Source of the DNA: Paenibacillus sp. FSL R7-0337
GTDB lineage: Bacteria; Bacillota; Bacilli; Paenibacillales; Paenibacillaceae
Direction: 5' to 3'
DNA length: 64,000 nucleotides
Assembly: GCF_037969875.1 (NCBI RefSeq)
Contig: NZ_CP150218.1
Coordinates: forward strand, 3,100,001-3,164,000
Shown here: positions 25,040 to 33,443 of the stretch, piece after piece
Layout of the letters: every line of letters begins with the position of its first letter
How positions within the stretch are numbered: position 1 is the first letter of the stretch
The notes under the pieces: generated by a model
What the model was told of the DNA's origin: nothing
Databases searched by the model: none
Seen by the model: the letters and a program-made list of their open reading frames with translations, nothing else
Position numbers and translations under genes: made by a program

Positions 25040-27421
25040 TCACACCCCCACCCAATACACCCCGCCAGCCATAACCTCAAGCGTACCGTTCAGCGCCTGT
25101 CGTTGGCCGTCTGCAAGCTGTAGCATCAGCTCTTGCGTATAGCCGAGGCGCAACGTTCCATCGAACCGGGCTGTAATCCGCGCGGATACCAGAACCCCAG
25201 CCTGCCATTCGATGTCCACCTCATACCCCCCGCGTGCCTTCAGGCCGCTGATACGGCCGTTCTTCCAGGCTCCCGGCAGCGCGGGAAGCAGCGCAAGCTC
25301 CCCGAGATGACTCTGCAGCAGCATTTCTGCAATTCCGGCGGCCGCACCGAAATTACCGTCAATCTGAAACGGCGGATGCGCATCGAACAGGTTGGTGTAG
25401 ATGGAGCGGGTTAGCAGCGTGCGCACATAGCCGTAAGCCGCATCGCCGTCTGCGAGCCGGGCATAGAGATTGATCAGCCAAGCACAGCTCCAGCCGGTAT
25501 GTCCCCCGCCGGAAGCAACCCGCTGCTCCAGCGTTAAACGGCTGGCTTCCAGCAGCTCCGGCGTGTCCCGCCTGTTAATCCGGTTGCCCGGATACAGGCT
25601 GTACAGGTGGGAGACATGGCGGTGCCCCGGCTCTGCTTCGGCGAAGTCATAGAGCCATTCCTGCACCCGTCCGCTCTTGCTGATCTTCAGCGGAGACAGA
25701 CGGGCAAGCGTCTGCTCCAGCTCCTCCTGAAACTTAGCGTCCACGCTGAGAATACGCGCAGCCTCCAGGCAGTGCTGCATTAACTCAGCGATGAGGCTCA
25801 TATCCATGGCCGAGCCCATAGATATACTGCAAGCCCTGCCGTCCTCCGTGACAAACCGGTTCTCCGGCGAAGTAGACGGGCTGGTAACCAGCCGGCCCTC
25901 CGGTCCTTCCACCAGCCAATCCAGGCAGAAGAGGGCTGCTCCTTTCATTAGCGGATAAGCGGTCTCGCCCAAATACTCCAAATCCGGGTTGAATTCGTAA
26001 TGCTCCCACAGGTGACGGCATAGCCACACGCCGCCCATGGGCCAGAAGGCCCAGCTGGCATCTCCGCCAGACAGTGTGGAAGCCTTCCACAGATCCACAT
26101 TATGATGGGCTGCCCAGCCGCGCGCTCCATAATGGATGGCAGCCGTTCTGGCTCCGGTCTCACTAAGCTCCTTAGTCAGCTCAAGGAGCGGTTCATGGCA
26201 TTCGCTGAGATTGCAGACCTCCGCCAGCCAATAGTTCATCTGCGTATTAATATTGGTCGTGTAATTGCTGTTCCATGGCGGCTGAACATGGGGATTCCAG
26301 ATCCCCTGCAGATTCGCCGCCTGTGTTCCGGCCCGTGAGCTGCCCATCAGCAGATAGCGGCCATATTGGAACAGCAGGGCCTCCAGTGCCGGGTCTTCTA
26401 CCCCCTCCTGATAGGCAGCCAGACGTACATCGGTTGGCCGCTCCTCCGCCTCGTGACCGCCGAGATCCAGATCCACCCGGCGGAAGATCGCCTGATGATC
26501 CCCGGTATGCCTTCTCCGCAGCTCCTCATAAGTCTTACCCGCCGCAGCGCTTAATCTGCTGGCGCATAGCTCCGCCGGGCTTAGCATAGCTGTGGAATAC
26601 TGAGCTGGCGCTGCGGCTCTATGGCTTGCTCTGGCCCGCACCTCCTCATAATCTGTCCCGGCAGCCAGCAGCAGCAGCACACGCTCCGCGCCACTGATTA
26701 CCAGCTTGCCTGCGGAATTCCCGATACTTCCCCCGGTGACCTGTACATGCAGGTGCAGCTCGAACGCAACTCCAAGCCCCTCCTCATAGAGCACCGCAAG
26801 CGGATGATCCTGGTGGTAATTGTCAGCAATATGCGAGGGGCAGCGCCCCTTCATTACCAGCCCGTTCCCCTCCGCTGGACTAACGCTATGCTGTAATTGG
26901 CTGTCCAGTGCAAGCTCCAGGTGAATTCCTCCCGGCTGACCGCTTGTCAGATGCACGACACCGACCTGGTCCGGTGTGCTGATGAACACCTCACGGGTGA
27001 AGTTGCCCTGCTCCGTCTGGTAGGTCACTTTGGCAACTCCGCTATCCAAATCCAGCTCTCTTTCATAAGCCGTACAGTTCTCTGCGCCCGGCTGCGTAAG
27101 AATCAGGTCCCCGAGCGGCATGTAGGCCTGGGCGTTGACCCCCAGCATATGGGCATTCACCATATCCTCGGCCTCGCCATAGTGGCCTGCAGCGATTAGC
27201 TCCCGGGTTCTCTCCAGATACCTGAGCGCTTCATAATTATTGGTATCCCGGGGGAACCCGGACCATAAGGTATCCTCATTCAGCGAGATCAGCTCTCTGG
27301 CGGTACCGCCGAATACCATAGCCCCCATGTGCCCGTTCCCCAGCGGCAGCGCCTCTTCCCAGACGGCTGCGGGCTGGCTGTATCTAAGCTTCCACGCGGA
27401 TTTCTTTTGTTTAGTTTCCAT
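25040..27421 (-). CDS. Glycoside hydrolase family 95 (alpha-L-fucosidase type)
   Basis: 793 residues, the full length of the family. The N-terminal beta-sandwich begins LRYSQPAAVWEEALPLGNGH, then the (alpha/alpha)6 barrel. Catalytic landmarks known from GH95 are visible: the Asn pair in NINTQMNYW (about 392), Glu in TSPENRF (about 520) and Asp in DGNFGAAAGIAEMLLQSH (about 687). The enzyme removes alpha-1,2-linked L-fucose, or L-galactose in some plant-polysaccharide enzymes. There is no signal peptide, so it works inside the cell on imported oligosaccharides, consistent with the ABC importer genes immediately upstream. ATG 27421 (AGGAG) is chosen over a TTG 13 codons earlier. Confidence 0.9.
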   Translation of the reverse strand: METKQKKSAWKLRYSQPAAVWEEALPLGNGHMGAMVFGGTARELISLNEDTLWSGFPRDTNNYEALRYLERTRELIAAGHYGEAEDMVNAHMLGVNAQAYMPLGDLILTQPGAENCTAYERELDLDSGVAKVTYQTEQGNFTREVFISTPDQVGVVHLTSGQPGGIHLELALDSQLQHSVSPAEGNGLVMKGRCPSHIADNYHQDHPLAVLYEEGLGVAFELHLHVQVTGGSIGNSAGKLVISGAERVLLLLAAGTDYEEVRARASHRAAAPAQYSTAMLSPAELCASRLSAAAGKTYEELRRRHTGDHQAIFRRVDLDLGGHEAEERPTDVRLAAYQEGVEDPALEALLFQYGRYLLMGSSRAGTQAANLQGIWNPHVQPPWNSNYTTNINTQMNYWLAEVCNLSECHEPLLELTKELSETGARTAAIHYGARGWAAHHNVDLWKASTLSGGDASWAFWPMGGVWLCRHLWEHYEFNPDLEYLGETAYPLMKGAALFCLDWLVEGPEGRLVTSPSTSPENRFVTEDGRACSISMGSAMDMSLIAELMQHCLEAARILSVDAKFQEELEQTLARLSPLKISKSGRVQEWLYDFAEAEPGHRHVSHLYSLYPGNRINRRDTPELLEASRLTLEQRVASGGGHTGWSCAWLINLYARLADGDAAYGYVRTLLTRSIYTNLFDAHPPFQIDGNFGAAAGIAEMLLQSHLGELALLPALPGAWKNGRISGLKARGGYEVDIEWQAGVLVSARITARFDGTLRLGYTQELMLQLADGQRQALNGTLEVMAGGVYWVGV

Positions 27422-27459
27422 ATTCTCCTCACCCTTCGTACTAAGTTCTGAATACAGCA

Positions 27460-27486
27460 AAAGGCCCTGACCTAAGTCGGGCCTTT
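27460..27486 (-). terminator. Hairpin between the binding-protein and GH95 genes
   Basis: AAAGGCCC (27460-27467) and GGGCCTTT (27479-27486) with TTTT on the minus strand. Probably a partial terminator that lowers GH95 expression relative to the binding protein. Confidence 0.6.
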
Positions 27487-27530
27487 CTGCCTTCTGCTAT
27501 ACTCTGGATCATGCTACATCCTATTAGGAT

Positions 27531-29273
27531 TTACAGATTTTTGCCTGTCCACAGGGATACTCTCTTCTTCACCAGCTCAGTGAATTCTTTTTCCATATCC
27601 TGAGCGCCGGCTTTGTCCAGCTCAGCCAGGAAGGCATCATAGACTTTATCGAAATCAGCCGGTTTGGACAGAATCGCTTCCGGGATACGTTTACGTACGA
27701 TGTCCTGGGTCTTTTTGAAAATGACTTGATATTTACCGTCTGTCGGAACCGGCAGGTTGTACAGGGCACCTGTTTCTTTTACAGGGAATTCATCCTCTTT
27801 CGGGAACAGGTCCTTCCAGGTAGTCGCTTTATATCCGGCAAGGGATTCCTTCTCAGCTTCTGAGTACGAAGCAACAATCTGCTCAGGGAAGCTTGTGGTG
27901 TAATAGTTGTCTGTTGAATCCTTCACGCCGTCGCCATACCGTGCACCGAAGATCAGGTACTGGCCGATCCCGGTTGTTTTTTGAGTGTTCGCTGTATCAT
28001 TGGCTAAGCCGTCACGGATCTCAGGCAGAACCTCACGTTTGCCGTTTGCATCCACAGTATAGTGCTTGTCTTTAATCCCCCAGGTTCTCAGGACCTGGCC
28101 TTCATCGGAGGACATCCAGTCCAGCCATTTGATGATCCGCTCAGGATCTTTGGCTGCTGTAGTAATTGCGATACCGTAACCGTCGATACCGGTCTGCATG
28201 AAGGAATGATCCTTATACTCTTCGGTCAGGGTTACAGGGAAGTGTCCATAGGTATACTCGTCTTTGCCGGCAGCCTTCAGGGCATTCTCACCATCAGAGT
28301 ATTCCCATTCCTGGGAGATCAGACCGAGTACACGGCCGCTGGCTACTTTCGCTTTGTACTGGTCATCCTTTTGTACGAAGGTATCCTTATCGAGCAGGCC
28401 TTGATTGTACATGCCGTTCAGCCAGCGGAAGTATTCCTTTTCTTCGGCGCGTTTGTAGTGAAGCTTCGCTTCGAAGGTCTCAGGGTCCACATAATATTCA
28501 CCGTCATCCGGTGCGCCGGTTGTAGTGAAGGCCGGGTTGGTCACGGTGATCATAATCTTCCAGTCATCGGCATTCAGCGTCAGCGGAATCGTAGGCTGTC
28601 CATCGGTTTCCGGATGCAGAGCGACATAATCCTTCAGCACCTTTTCAAAATCAGCTACAGTCCGTACCTTCGGATAGCCTAGCTCTTTAAGCACACGATG
28701 CTGGATTTCAAATCCGCCTGTGGCATCGAAGGACTTCTGGCCGACACCCATATTCGTAGGAATCTGATAAATACTCTGATCGTCCAGGCTGTACTTCAGA
28801 CGGTTCATGTTCTCGCCGTAGACCTTCTTGAGGTTAGGGCCATATTTATCAATGAGGTCCGTCATATCAAGGATCAGGCCGGCATCCACCAGGGTACTCA
28901 GACTACCTTTAGCGAAAATAATATCAGGAACGTCTCCGCTGGCTGCCATCATCGCAATCTTCTGGTCGCCGCCGCCGCTGCCTACATCGAATTCAGCTTC
29001 AAGGGTGACGCCTGTCTTTTCTGTAATGGCTTTACCAACATCATCCTGCATCTTGTTCCAGTTCGGACTGGCATCGGCACCGAAGAAGGTGAATGTAGCT
29101 GGCGAGGTATCTAGAGCCGTATCATCTGCTGCGGCAGTAGCATCAGGTGTAGTTCCTGTGTTGTTAGGAGTCGTATTGTTGGCTGCATTATTGCCGTTGC
29201 CTCCACAACCAGCGATCAGCATCGAGCTCATCAGCAGGAGTGTGAAGATGGTCTTGGTACTCTTGCGGTTCAT
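27531..29273 (-). CDS. Extracellular sugar-binding lipoprotein of an ABC importer (LplA-like)
   Basis: 580 residues with a lipoprotein signal peptide; the lipobox LIAGC places the modified Cys at 23, followed by an Asn/Thr/Gly-rich linker (24-50). The rest is a type-1 solute-binding protein of the long LplA/YtcQ group (EKTGVTLEAEFDVGSGGGDQ, WLDWMSSDEGQVLRTWGIKD). It should deliver an oligosaccharide to the two permeases encoded upstream in the operon. No ATPase is encoded here; importers of this group usually share a distant MsmX-type ATPase. A cre-like site lies 67-80 bp upstream of its start. Confidence 0.9.
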   Translation of the reverse strand: MNRKSTKTIFTLLLMSSMLIAGCGGNGNNAANNTTPNNTGTTPDATAAADDTALDTSPATFTFFGADASPNWNKMQDDVGKAITEKTGVTLEAEFDVGSGGGDQKIAMMAASGDVPDIIFAKGSLSTLVDAGLILDMTDLIDKYGPNLKKVYGENMNRLKYSLDDQSIYQIPTNMGVGQKSFDATGGFEIQHRVLKELGYPKVRTVADFEKVLKDYVALHPETDGQPTIPLTLNADDWKIMITVTNPAFTTTGAPDDGEYYVDPETFEAKLHYKRAEEKEYFRWLNGMYNQGLLDKDTFVQKDDQYKAKVASGRVLGLISQEWEYSDGENALKAAGKDEYTYGHFPVTLTEEYKDHSFMQTGIDGYGIAITTAAKDPERIIKWLDWMSSDEGQVLRTWGIKDKHYTVDANGKREVLPEIRDGLANDTANTQKTTGIGQYLIFGARYGDGVKDSTDNYYTTSFPEQIVASYSEAEKESLAGYKATTWKDLFPKEDEFPVKETGALYNLPVPTDGKYQVIFKKTQDIVRKRIPEAILSKPADFDKVYDAFLAELDKAGAQDMEKEFTELVKKRVSLWTGKNL

Positions 29274-29339
29274 TGTGTATCCCCCTTGTATCTTAATATA
29301 TTGCCTCTATGCATATCAGGTGAGACCTGAATATACCAT

Positions 29340-29353
29340 TGTGAACGCTTGCA
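29340..29353 (-). promoter_or_regulatory. cre-like catabolite-repression site before the binding-protein gene
   Basis: Minus strand TGCAAGCGTTCACA matches TGWAANCGNTNWCA at 13 of 14 positions. It lies in the 183-bp gap before the binding-protein gene, where CcpA could repress or block transcription. Confidence 0.6.
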
Positions 29354-29456
29354 AAACTACTATAAATATAAGTTTCCATTAATTACCTAAGCGGGTTAGC
29401 TGCCCGGCCCTGCACTGAACCCGGCAGCTTCTCCCCTGTCACTCCTGGGTTAAAGC

Positions 29457-30356
29457 CTATGCCTTAACTGCACCCAACGTCATCCCGCCGACAAAATACT
29501 TTTGCAGGAACGGATAGACCACGAGAATCGGCACGGTTACGACAATGGTAATCGCCATCTTGATCGACTCCGGTGAAATCTGCGCCATCTGTCTGGCCAT
29601 ATCATTCGCATTTGCCATGCCGCTGCCCTGATTGGTCGAAGACAGGACCTTCATCAGCTCGTACTGCAGCGTAGTCAGATGCGGCTTGTTGCCGTTGTAG
29701 AGATAGGTGGTGAACCACTCATTCCATTGTCCTACAGCCAGGAACAGCGCGACAGTTGCGAGTACCGGCTTGCAGAGCGGAAGGATGATTTTGTAGAAAA
29801 TCATAAAGTCATTCGCCCCGTCCAGCTTAGCCGATTCCTGCAGGGCAAAGGGCAGTCCGTCCATAAAGGAGCGGATAATGAACACATTAAATGCGGCAAC
29901 CGCACCCGGCAAAATGTAGATCCAGAACGTCCCGATCAGATGCAAATCCTTCATCAGAATGTACATCGGCACCATACCGCCAGAGAAATACATGGTCAAG
30001 GCCAGAAAAACCGAGATGAATCTTCTCGCTCTGAATTCCGGACGGCTGAGCGTAAACGCCAGCATAGAGGAACTCACCAGACCCAGCAGTGTACCTGAAA
30101 CGGTACGCAGAATCGATATTTTGAAGCCTTGAATCAGGCCGGTATAGCTGAAGATCCGCTGGTAATTCTCCAGAGTCCAGACCCGCGGGAAGATATAGAT
30201 GCCGCCCCGGACCGTATCTGTAGATTCATTGAAGGAAATCGCCAGCACGTTCAGAAAGGGATATAAGGTCACAATCATGACTAATCCCAGAGTGATGTAG
30301 AGAAACACGTCGAATATGCGTTCACCTTTAGACATTTGAAAAGCTTTGCCGCCCAT
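29457..30356 (-). CDS. ABC sugar importer permease, LplC/YtcP type
   Basis: 299 residues and six transmembrane helices, starting after a short cytoplasmic end (RIFDVFLYITLGLVMIVTLYPF). The EAA loop for ATPase contact is ESAKLDGANDFMIFYKIILP (about 180-199). It ends YFVGGMTLGAVKA, the usual C-terminus of this branch. It forms a heterodimeric channel with the gene product encoded 12 bp upstream. AGGAGG precedes the ATG at a good distance. Confidence 0.92.
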   Translation of the reverse strand: MGGKAFQMSKGERIFDVFLYITLGLVMIVTLYPFLNVLAISFNESTDTVRGGIYIFPRVWTLENYQRIFSYTGLIQGFKISILRTVSGTLLGLVSSSMLAFTLSRPEFRARRFISVFLALTMYFSGGMVPMYILMKDLHLIGTFWIYILPGAVAAFNVFIIRSFMDGLPFALQESAKLDGANDFMIFYKIILPLCKPVLATVALFLAVGQWNEWFTTYLYNGNKPHLTTLQYELMKVLSSTNQGSGMANANDMARQMAQISPESIKMAITIVVTVPILVVYPFLQKYFVGGMTLGAVKA

Positions 30357-30368
30357 TTGATCCCCTCC

Positions 30369-31355
30369 TTACATAATGCTTTCTTTCGTTAATTTCTTCA
30401 TCACTCCGTTAGCCGTGAACAGCAGAATGACACTGACTACCGAGGTGAACATGCTTATCGCTGTACCATAGGAGAACCGTCCAATCTGTATCCCGTATTT
30501 AAGCGCATACAAATCCAACACTTCCGAATAATCGGTAACAAGATTGTTCTGCAATTGGAACTGCTTCTCAAAGCCGATTCCGACCAGATGACCAATCGAC
30601 ATGATCAGGAGTACCGTAATCGTCGTACGAATCCCCGGCAATGTAATATTGAACATCTGTTTGATTCTGCCTGCCCCATCCACCTTCGCCGCTTCATACA
30701 GCTCTTTATCAATGCCTGTAATCGCTGCCAGATAGATAATTGCATTCCAGCCTGTTTCTTTCCAAATATCCGCTGCGGTTAAGACTCCCCAGAAGTATTT
30801 ACCTTTAGCCATGAACTGGATCGGCTCATCAATCACATTCATCCAGAGCAGCAAATCATTCACGATCCCCCCGTCAATCGCAAGCGTCTTGTAGACAATT
30901 CCGCCTACAACCACCCAGGATACAAAGTGGGGCAGGTAAGATATCGTCTGGACCGTTCTTTTGAAGACGCTTCCGCGCAGCTCATTGAGCAAGACCGCAA
31001 ACAGAATCGGAACCACGAAGCCGAAGATCAGCCCCAGCATACTCATCGCCAGTGTATTTCTTAATACAAGGTAGAAGCGTTCATCCTGGAACAGCTCCCT
31101 GAAGTTATCCAGTCCAACCCATTTCTGTTCGCTGAACGACCTGACCGGCTTATAATTCTGGAAGGCCATTAGCCATCCCCATATAGGCACATAGCTGAAT
31201 ATAAATACCCAGATTACGAATGGAAGGGACATCAGGTATAAGTACTTTTGCTGGAGTACGCTTTTCCAAAATCCACTATTCCGTTTCGCAGGTGGGCGGG
31301 GGGTTACGCTTTCATTTGCTGTAACACCGCTTTCAGTGAGCGCTTTCACGATCAA
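30369..31355 (-). CDS. ABC sugar importer permease, LplB/YteP type
   Basis: 328 residues, six transmembrane helices (first YLYLMSLPFVIWVFIFSYVP), and EAA loop YEAAKVDGAGRIKQMFNITL. The 35-residue N-terminal extension is Pro/Ser-rich. It is the partner of the LplC-type permease. The start is TTG 31355 behind AAGGGGG, with GTG 31349 as an alternative. A cre-like sequence covers codons 3 to 7, which would make the gene start itself a CcpA target. Confidence 0.92.
   Translation of the reverse strand: MIVKALTESGVTANESVTPRPPAKRNSGFWKSVLQQKYLYLMSLPFVIWVFIFSYVPIWGWLMAFQNYKPVRSFSEQKWVGLDNFRELFQDERFYLVLRNTLAMSMLGLIFGFVVPILFAVLLNELRGSVFKRTVQTISYLPHFVSWVVVGGIVYKTLAIDGGIVNDLLLWMNVIDEPIQFMAKGKYFWGVLTAADIWKETGWNAIIYLAAITGIDKELYEAAKVDGAGRIKQMFNITLPGIRTTITVLLIMSIGHLVGIGFEKQFQLQNNLVTDYSEVLDLYALKYGIQIGRFSYGTAISMFTSVVSVILLFTANGVMKKLTKESIM
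31335..31348 (-). promoter_or_regulatory. cre-like site at the start of the LplB-type permease gene
   Basis: Minus strand TGAAAGCGCTCACT fits the cre consensus at 13 of 14 positions. Its place inside the first codons suggests road-block repression by CcpA. Confidence 0.55.
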
Positions 31356-31407
31356 TATTCCCCCTTCGCTTTGATAGCTTTATCTTATCCCAGCGCCGGG
31401 GGCGAGA

Positions 31408-31433
31408 ATACCCAACAGATTTCACGTAAAAAC
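31408..31433 (-). promoter_or_regulatory. SigB-like promoter before the importer genes
   Basis: Minus strand GTTTTT (31428-31433), 14 nt, GGGTAT (31408-31413). The -10 is perfect and the spacing equals that of the rsbV and DUF948 promoters, but the -35 is weaker and the gene is not a known stress type, so it may be chance. Confidence 0.35.
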
Positions 31434-31469
31434 CTATAGAAATTAGACATTCTCCCCGCCTGTATCCCC

Positions 31470-33266
31470 TTAAGCCTTCAAATCACTGTCCCTAGGGATT
31501 GAAAATGTAATCCGTGTCCCCTCTCCTTCCCGGCTTGAGATATTCAGCCCGTGCTCCGCTCCGTAATACAGAGTCAGTCTCTGCTGCACATTGCGCAGCC
31601 CGATCCGGCCCTGCTCCTCTTCCTCCACCTTGGTGATGACCTCCATAATCTCGGACAGCCGTCCTTCCTTCATCCCGATCCCGTCATCCATTACAATCAC
31701 CTGAATCTCCTGATTCTCCGTGAGGGTAATAGCGATGCTGACATGCACCGTGCCTTCCTTATTCTCCAGACCGTGAACGACCGAATTCTCCACCAGCGGC
31801 TGGATAATCAGCGGCGGTATCATCACCTCAGCGGCGGCGGGATCGAAGGTAATCTCATATTCCAGCCTGTCCTCGTACCGGAACTTCTGAATCTCCAGAT
31901 AGGAGCGGATCATCTCAATCTCTTCCTTGATAGGCGCTCTCTCCCGGCCGACTTCCAGATTCTTGCGCATCAGCTTGCCCAGCAGCCGGACAATATTGGC
32001 GATCTCCTTCTCTCCCCTCAGATGGGCATTCATACGGATGGACTCCAGGGCGTTGAACAGAAAATGCGGATGGATCTGACTGGCCATCATCTTCAGCTTA
32101 ATCTCCCGCTGCGCGATCTCCAGCGTACTGTTCTTCTCATTGCTCTCTATCACCTGGGTAATCAGCTGGTTGATGCTGGCTACCATGTAGTTGAACTGGC
32201 GCGACAGCTGGCCGATCTCATCTGTTCCGTCAATGTGAGAGACGACATTCAGGTTACCGAGGGCCACTTGATTGAGCTGGCGGCTCAGCCGCAGCAGCCG
32301 ATTGCTCGTCAGCAGCGAGATCGTATAGACCAGTACAAGCGCAACCAGCAGCACCCCGATTACGATAAACAGGCCCAGCTGACTCACCTTATTGGCATCG
32401 CTCAGAATACTTTTGGTCTCAAATACCGAGATAATCTTCAGCCTGCTGACACTCAGCTCAGGGATCATCTCATCGATGATGACGTAGGAATCCTTGTCCT
32501 TCACCTGGGTCGTGAACACGCCCTTGGACTGCGCCTGCACATCAATCCCTATGTCAAAAGCATCCACCGTGCTGCCCACCAGCTGCGGGTTTTTGGCAGA
32601 TACAATATAGCCCTGCTCATCGATAATGATGGTCTCGAACGGCTCCTGGTGCAGCATCTGGTTCAGCTCATTCTGATTCACCTGCACCATCAGAATTCCT
32701 GACTTGCTATATTCTGGGTAGGGCACCTGGCGGACCAGGCTCAGCTTGTTGATGGTTCCTTTGGGGCTGTTGATATAAGGGTCCTTATCGTGGATATACA
32801 TCCAGTAGATCTGATTGTTCTGCATAGCCTGTGTATACCAGTTTCTCGTACGGATCTCCGGCGTTACCGGCGCGATGGACATATCGTCCACCAGTGTGGG
32901 ATTATCGATAAAAAAGCGGATATTGGAGATTTCCCGGTACCGCAGCACATATTCCTTGAGGTCGGTATAATTCAGGTAAGCCTTGGTCAGCTCCAGGATA
33001 CTCGGATAATGCGTATTAACCAGCCGCTCCAGATCCTCATCGAAATAGAGCAGATTCGAAATATCTGTAGGGACACGCAGCTTGCTGTACAACTGGCTTT
33101 TGATCTTTTCCACGTTGTTGGTGGCCTGATCTATCGCTCTGTTCAAGGCTCCCTCCCGAAAATAATTCGTCAGAATAATCCCGGCAATCAGCACGGGAAT
33201 CATCACCACTATGATATAAAAGAAGATCAGCTTGTATTTCAGCTTCATATTATTGACCATCCGCAC
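31470..33266 (-). CDS. Sensor histidine kinase, YesM type
   Basis: 598 residues. TM1 (about 12-32), a large extracytoplasmic sensor region (33-290), TM2 (about 297-318), HAMP (about 318-372). The His_kinase domain carries the phospho-acceptor in HPHFLFNALESIRMNAHLRG and a HATPase with PLVENSVVHGLE and DDGIGM. This class senses extracellular sugars and pairs with AraC-type regulators; its partner gene is immediately upstream. The start is uncertain: GTG 33266, ATG 33260 and ATG 33248 are all far from the best ribosome site (AGAGAGGGGAG, 33285-33295), which sits directly before an in-frame ATT. Confidence 0.88.
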   Translation of the reverse strand: MRMVNNMKLKYKLIFFYIIVVMIPVLIAGIILTNYFREGALNRAIDQATNNVEKIKSQLYSKLRVPTDISNLLYFDEDLERLVNTHYPSILELTKAYLNYTDLKEYVLRYREISNIRFFIDNPTLVDDMSIAPVTPEIRTRNWYTQAMQNNQIYWMYIHDKDPYINSPKGTINKLSLVRQVPYPEYSKSGILMVQVNQNELNQMLHQEPFETIIIDEQGYIVSAKNPQLVGSTVDAFDIGIDVQAQSKGVFTTQVKDKDSYVIIDEMIPELSVSRLKIISVFETKSILSDANKVSQLGLFIVIGVLLVALVLVYTISLLTSNRLLRLSRQLNQVALGNLNVVSHIDGTDEIGQLSRQFNYMVASINQLITQVIESNEKNSTLEIAQREIKLKMMASQIHPHFLFNALESIRMNAHLRGEKEIANIVRLLGKLMRKNLEVGRERAPIKEEIEMIRSYLEIQKFRYEDRLEYEITFDPAAAEVMIPPLIIQPLVENSVVHGLENKEGTVHVSIAITLTENQEIQVIVMDDGIGMKEGRLSEIMEVITKVEEEEQGRIGLRNVQQRLTLYYGAEHGLNISSREGEGTRITFSIPRDSDLKA

Positions 33267-33301
33267 CAGCTTTTTGATATCAATCTCCCCTCTCTATACA
33301 A

Positions 33302-33343
33302 ACAGGCTGCTCCCGGTCTTCTGCAAGAAGGGGAACAGCCTGT
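33302..33343 (-). terminator. Hairpin between the response regulator and sensor genes
   Basis: ACAGGCTG (33302-33309) and CAGCCTGT (33336-33343), extended inward by TCCC/GGGA to a 13-bp stem on the minus strand and followed by TTTGTATAG. It may reduce read-through into the sensor gene. Confidence 0.55.
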
Positions 33344-33443
33344 ATATCATAAGCCTCATACCTGATTATCTGCAAGCTTGCCGCGACCTGCAGTTCCAAA
33401 TTTCCCTTCCGCTTCTTTTTGCTTTTCGTTAAGTGCTTTAAGT

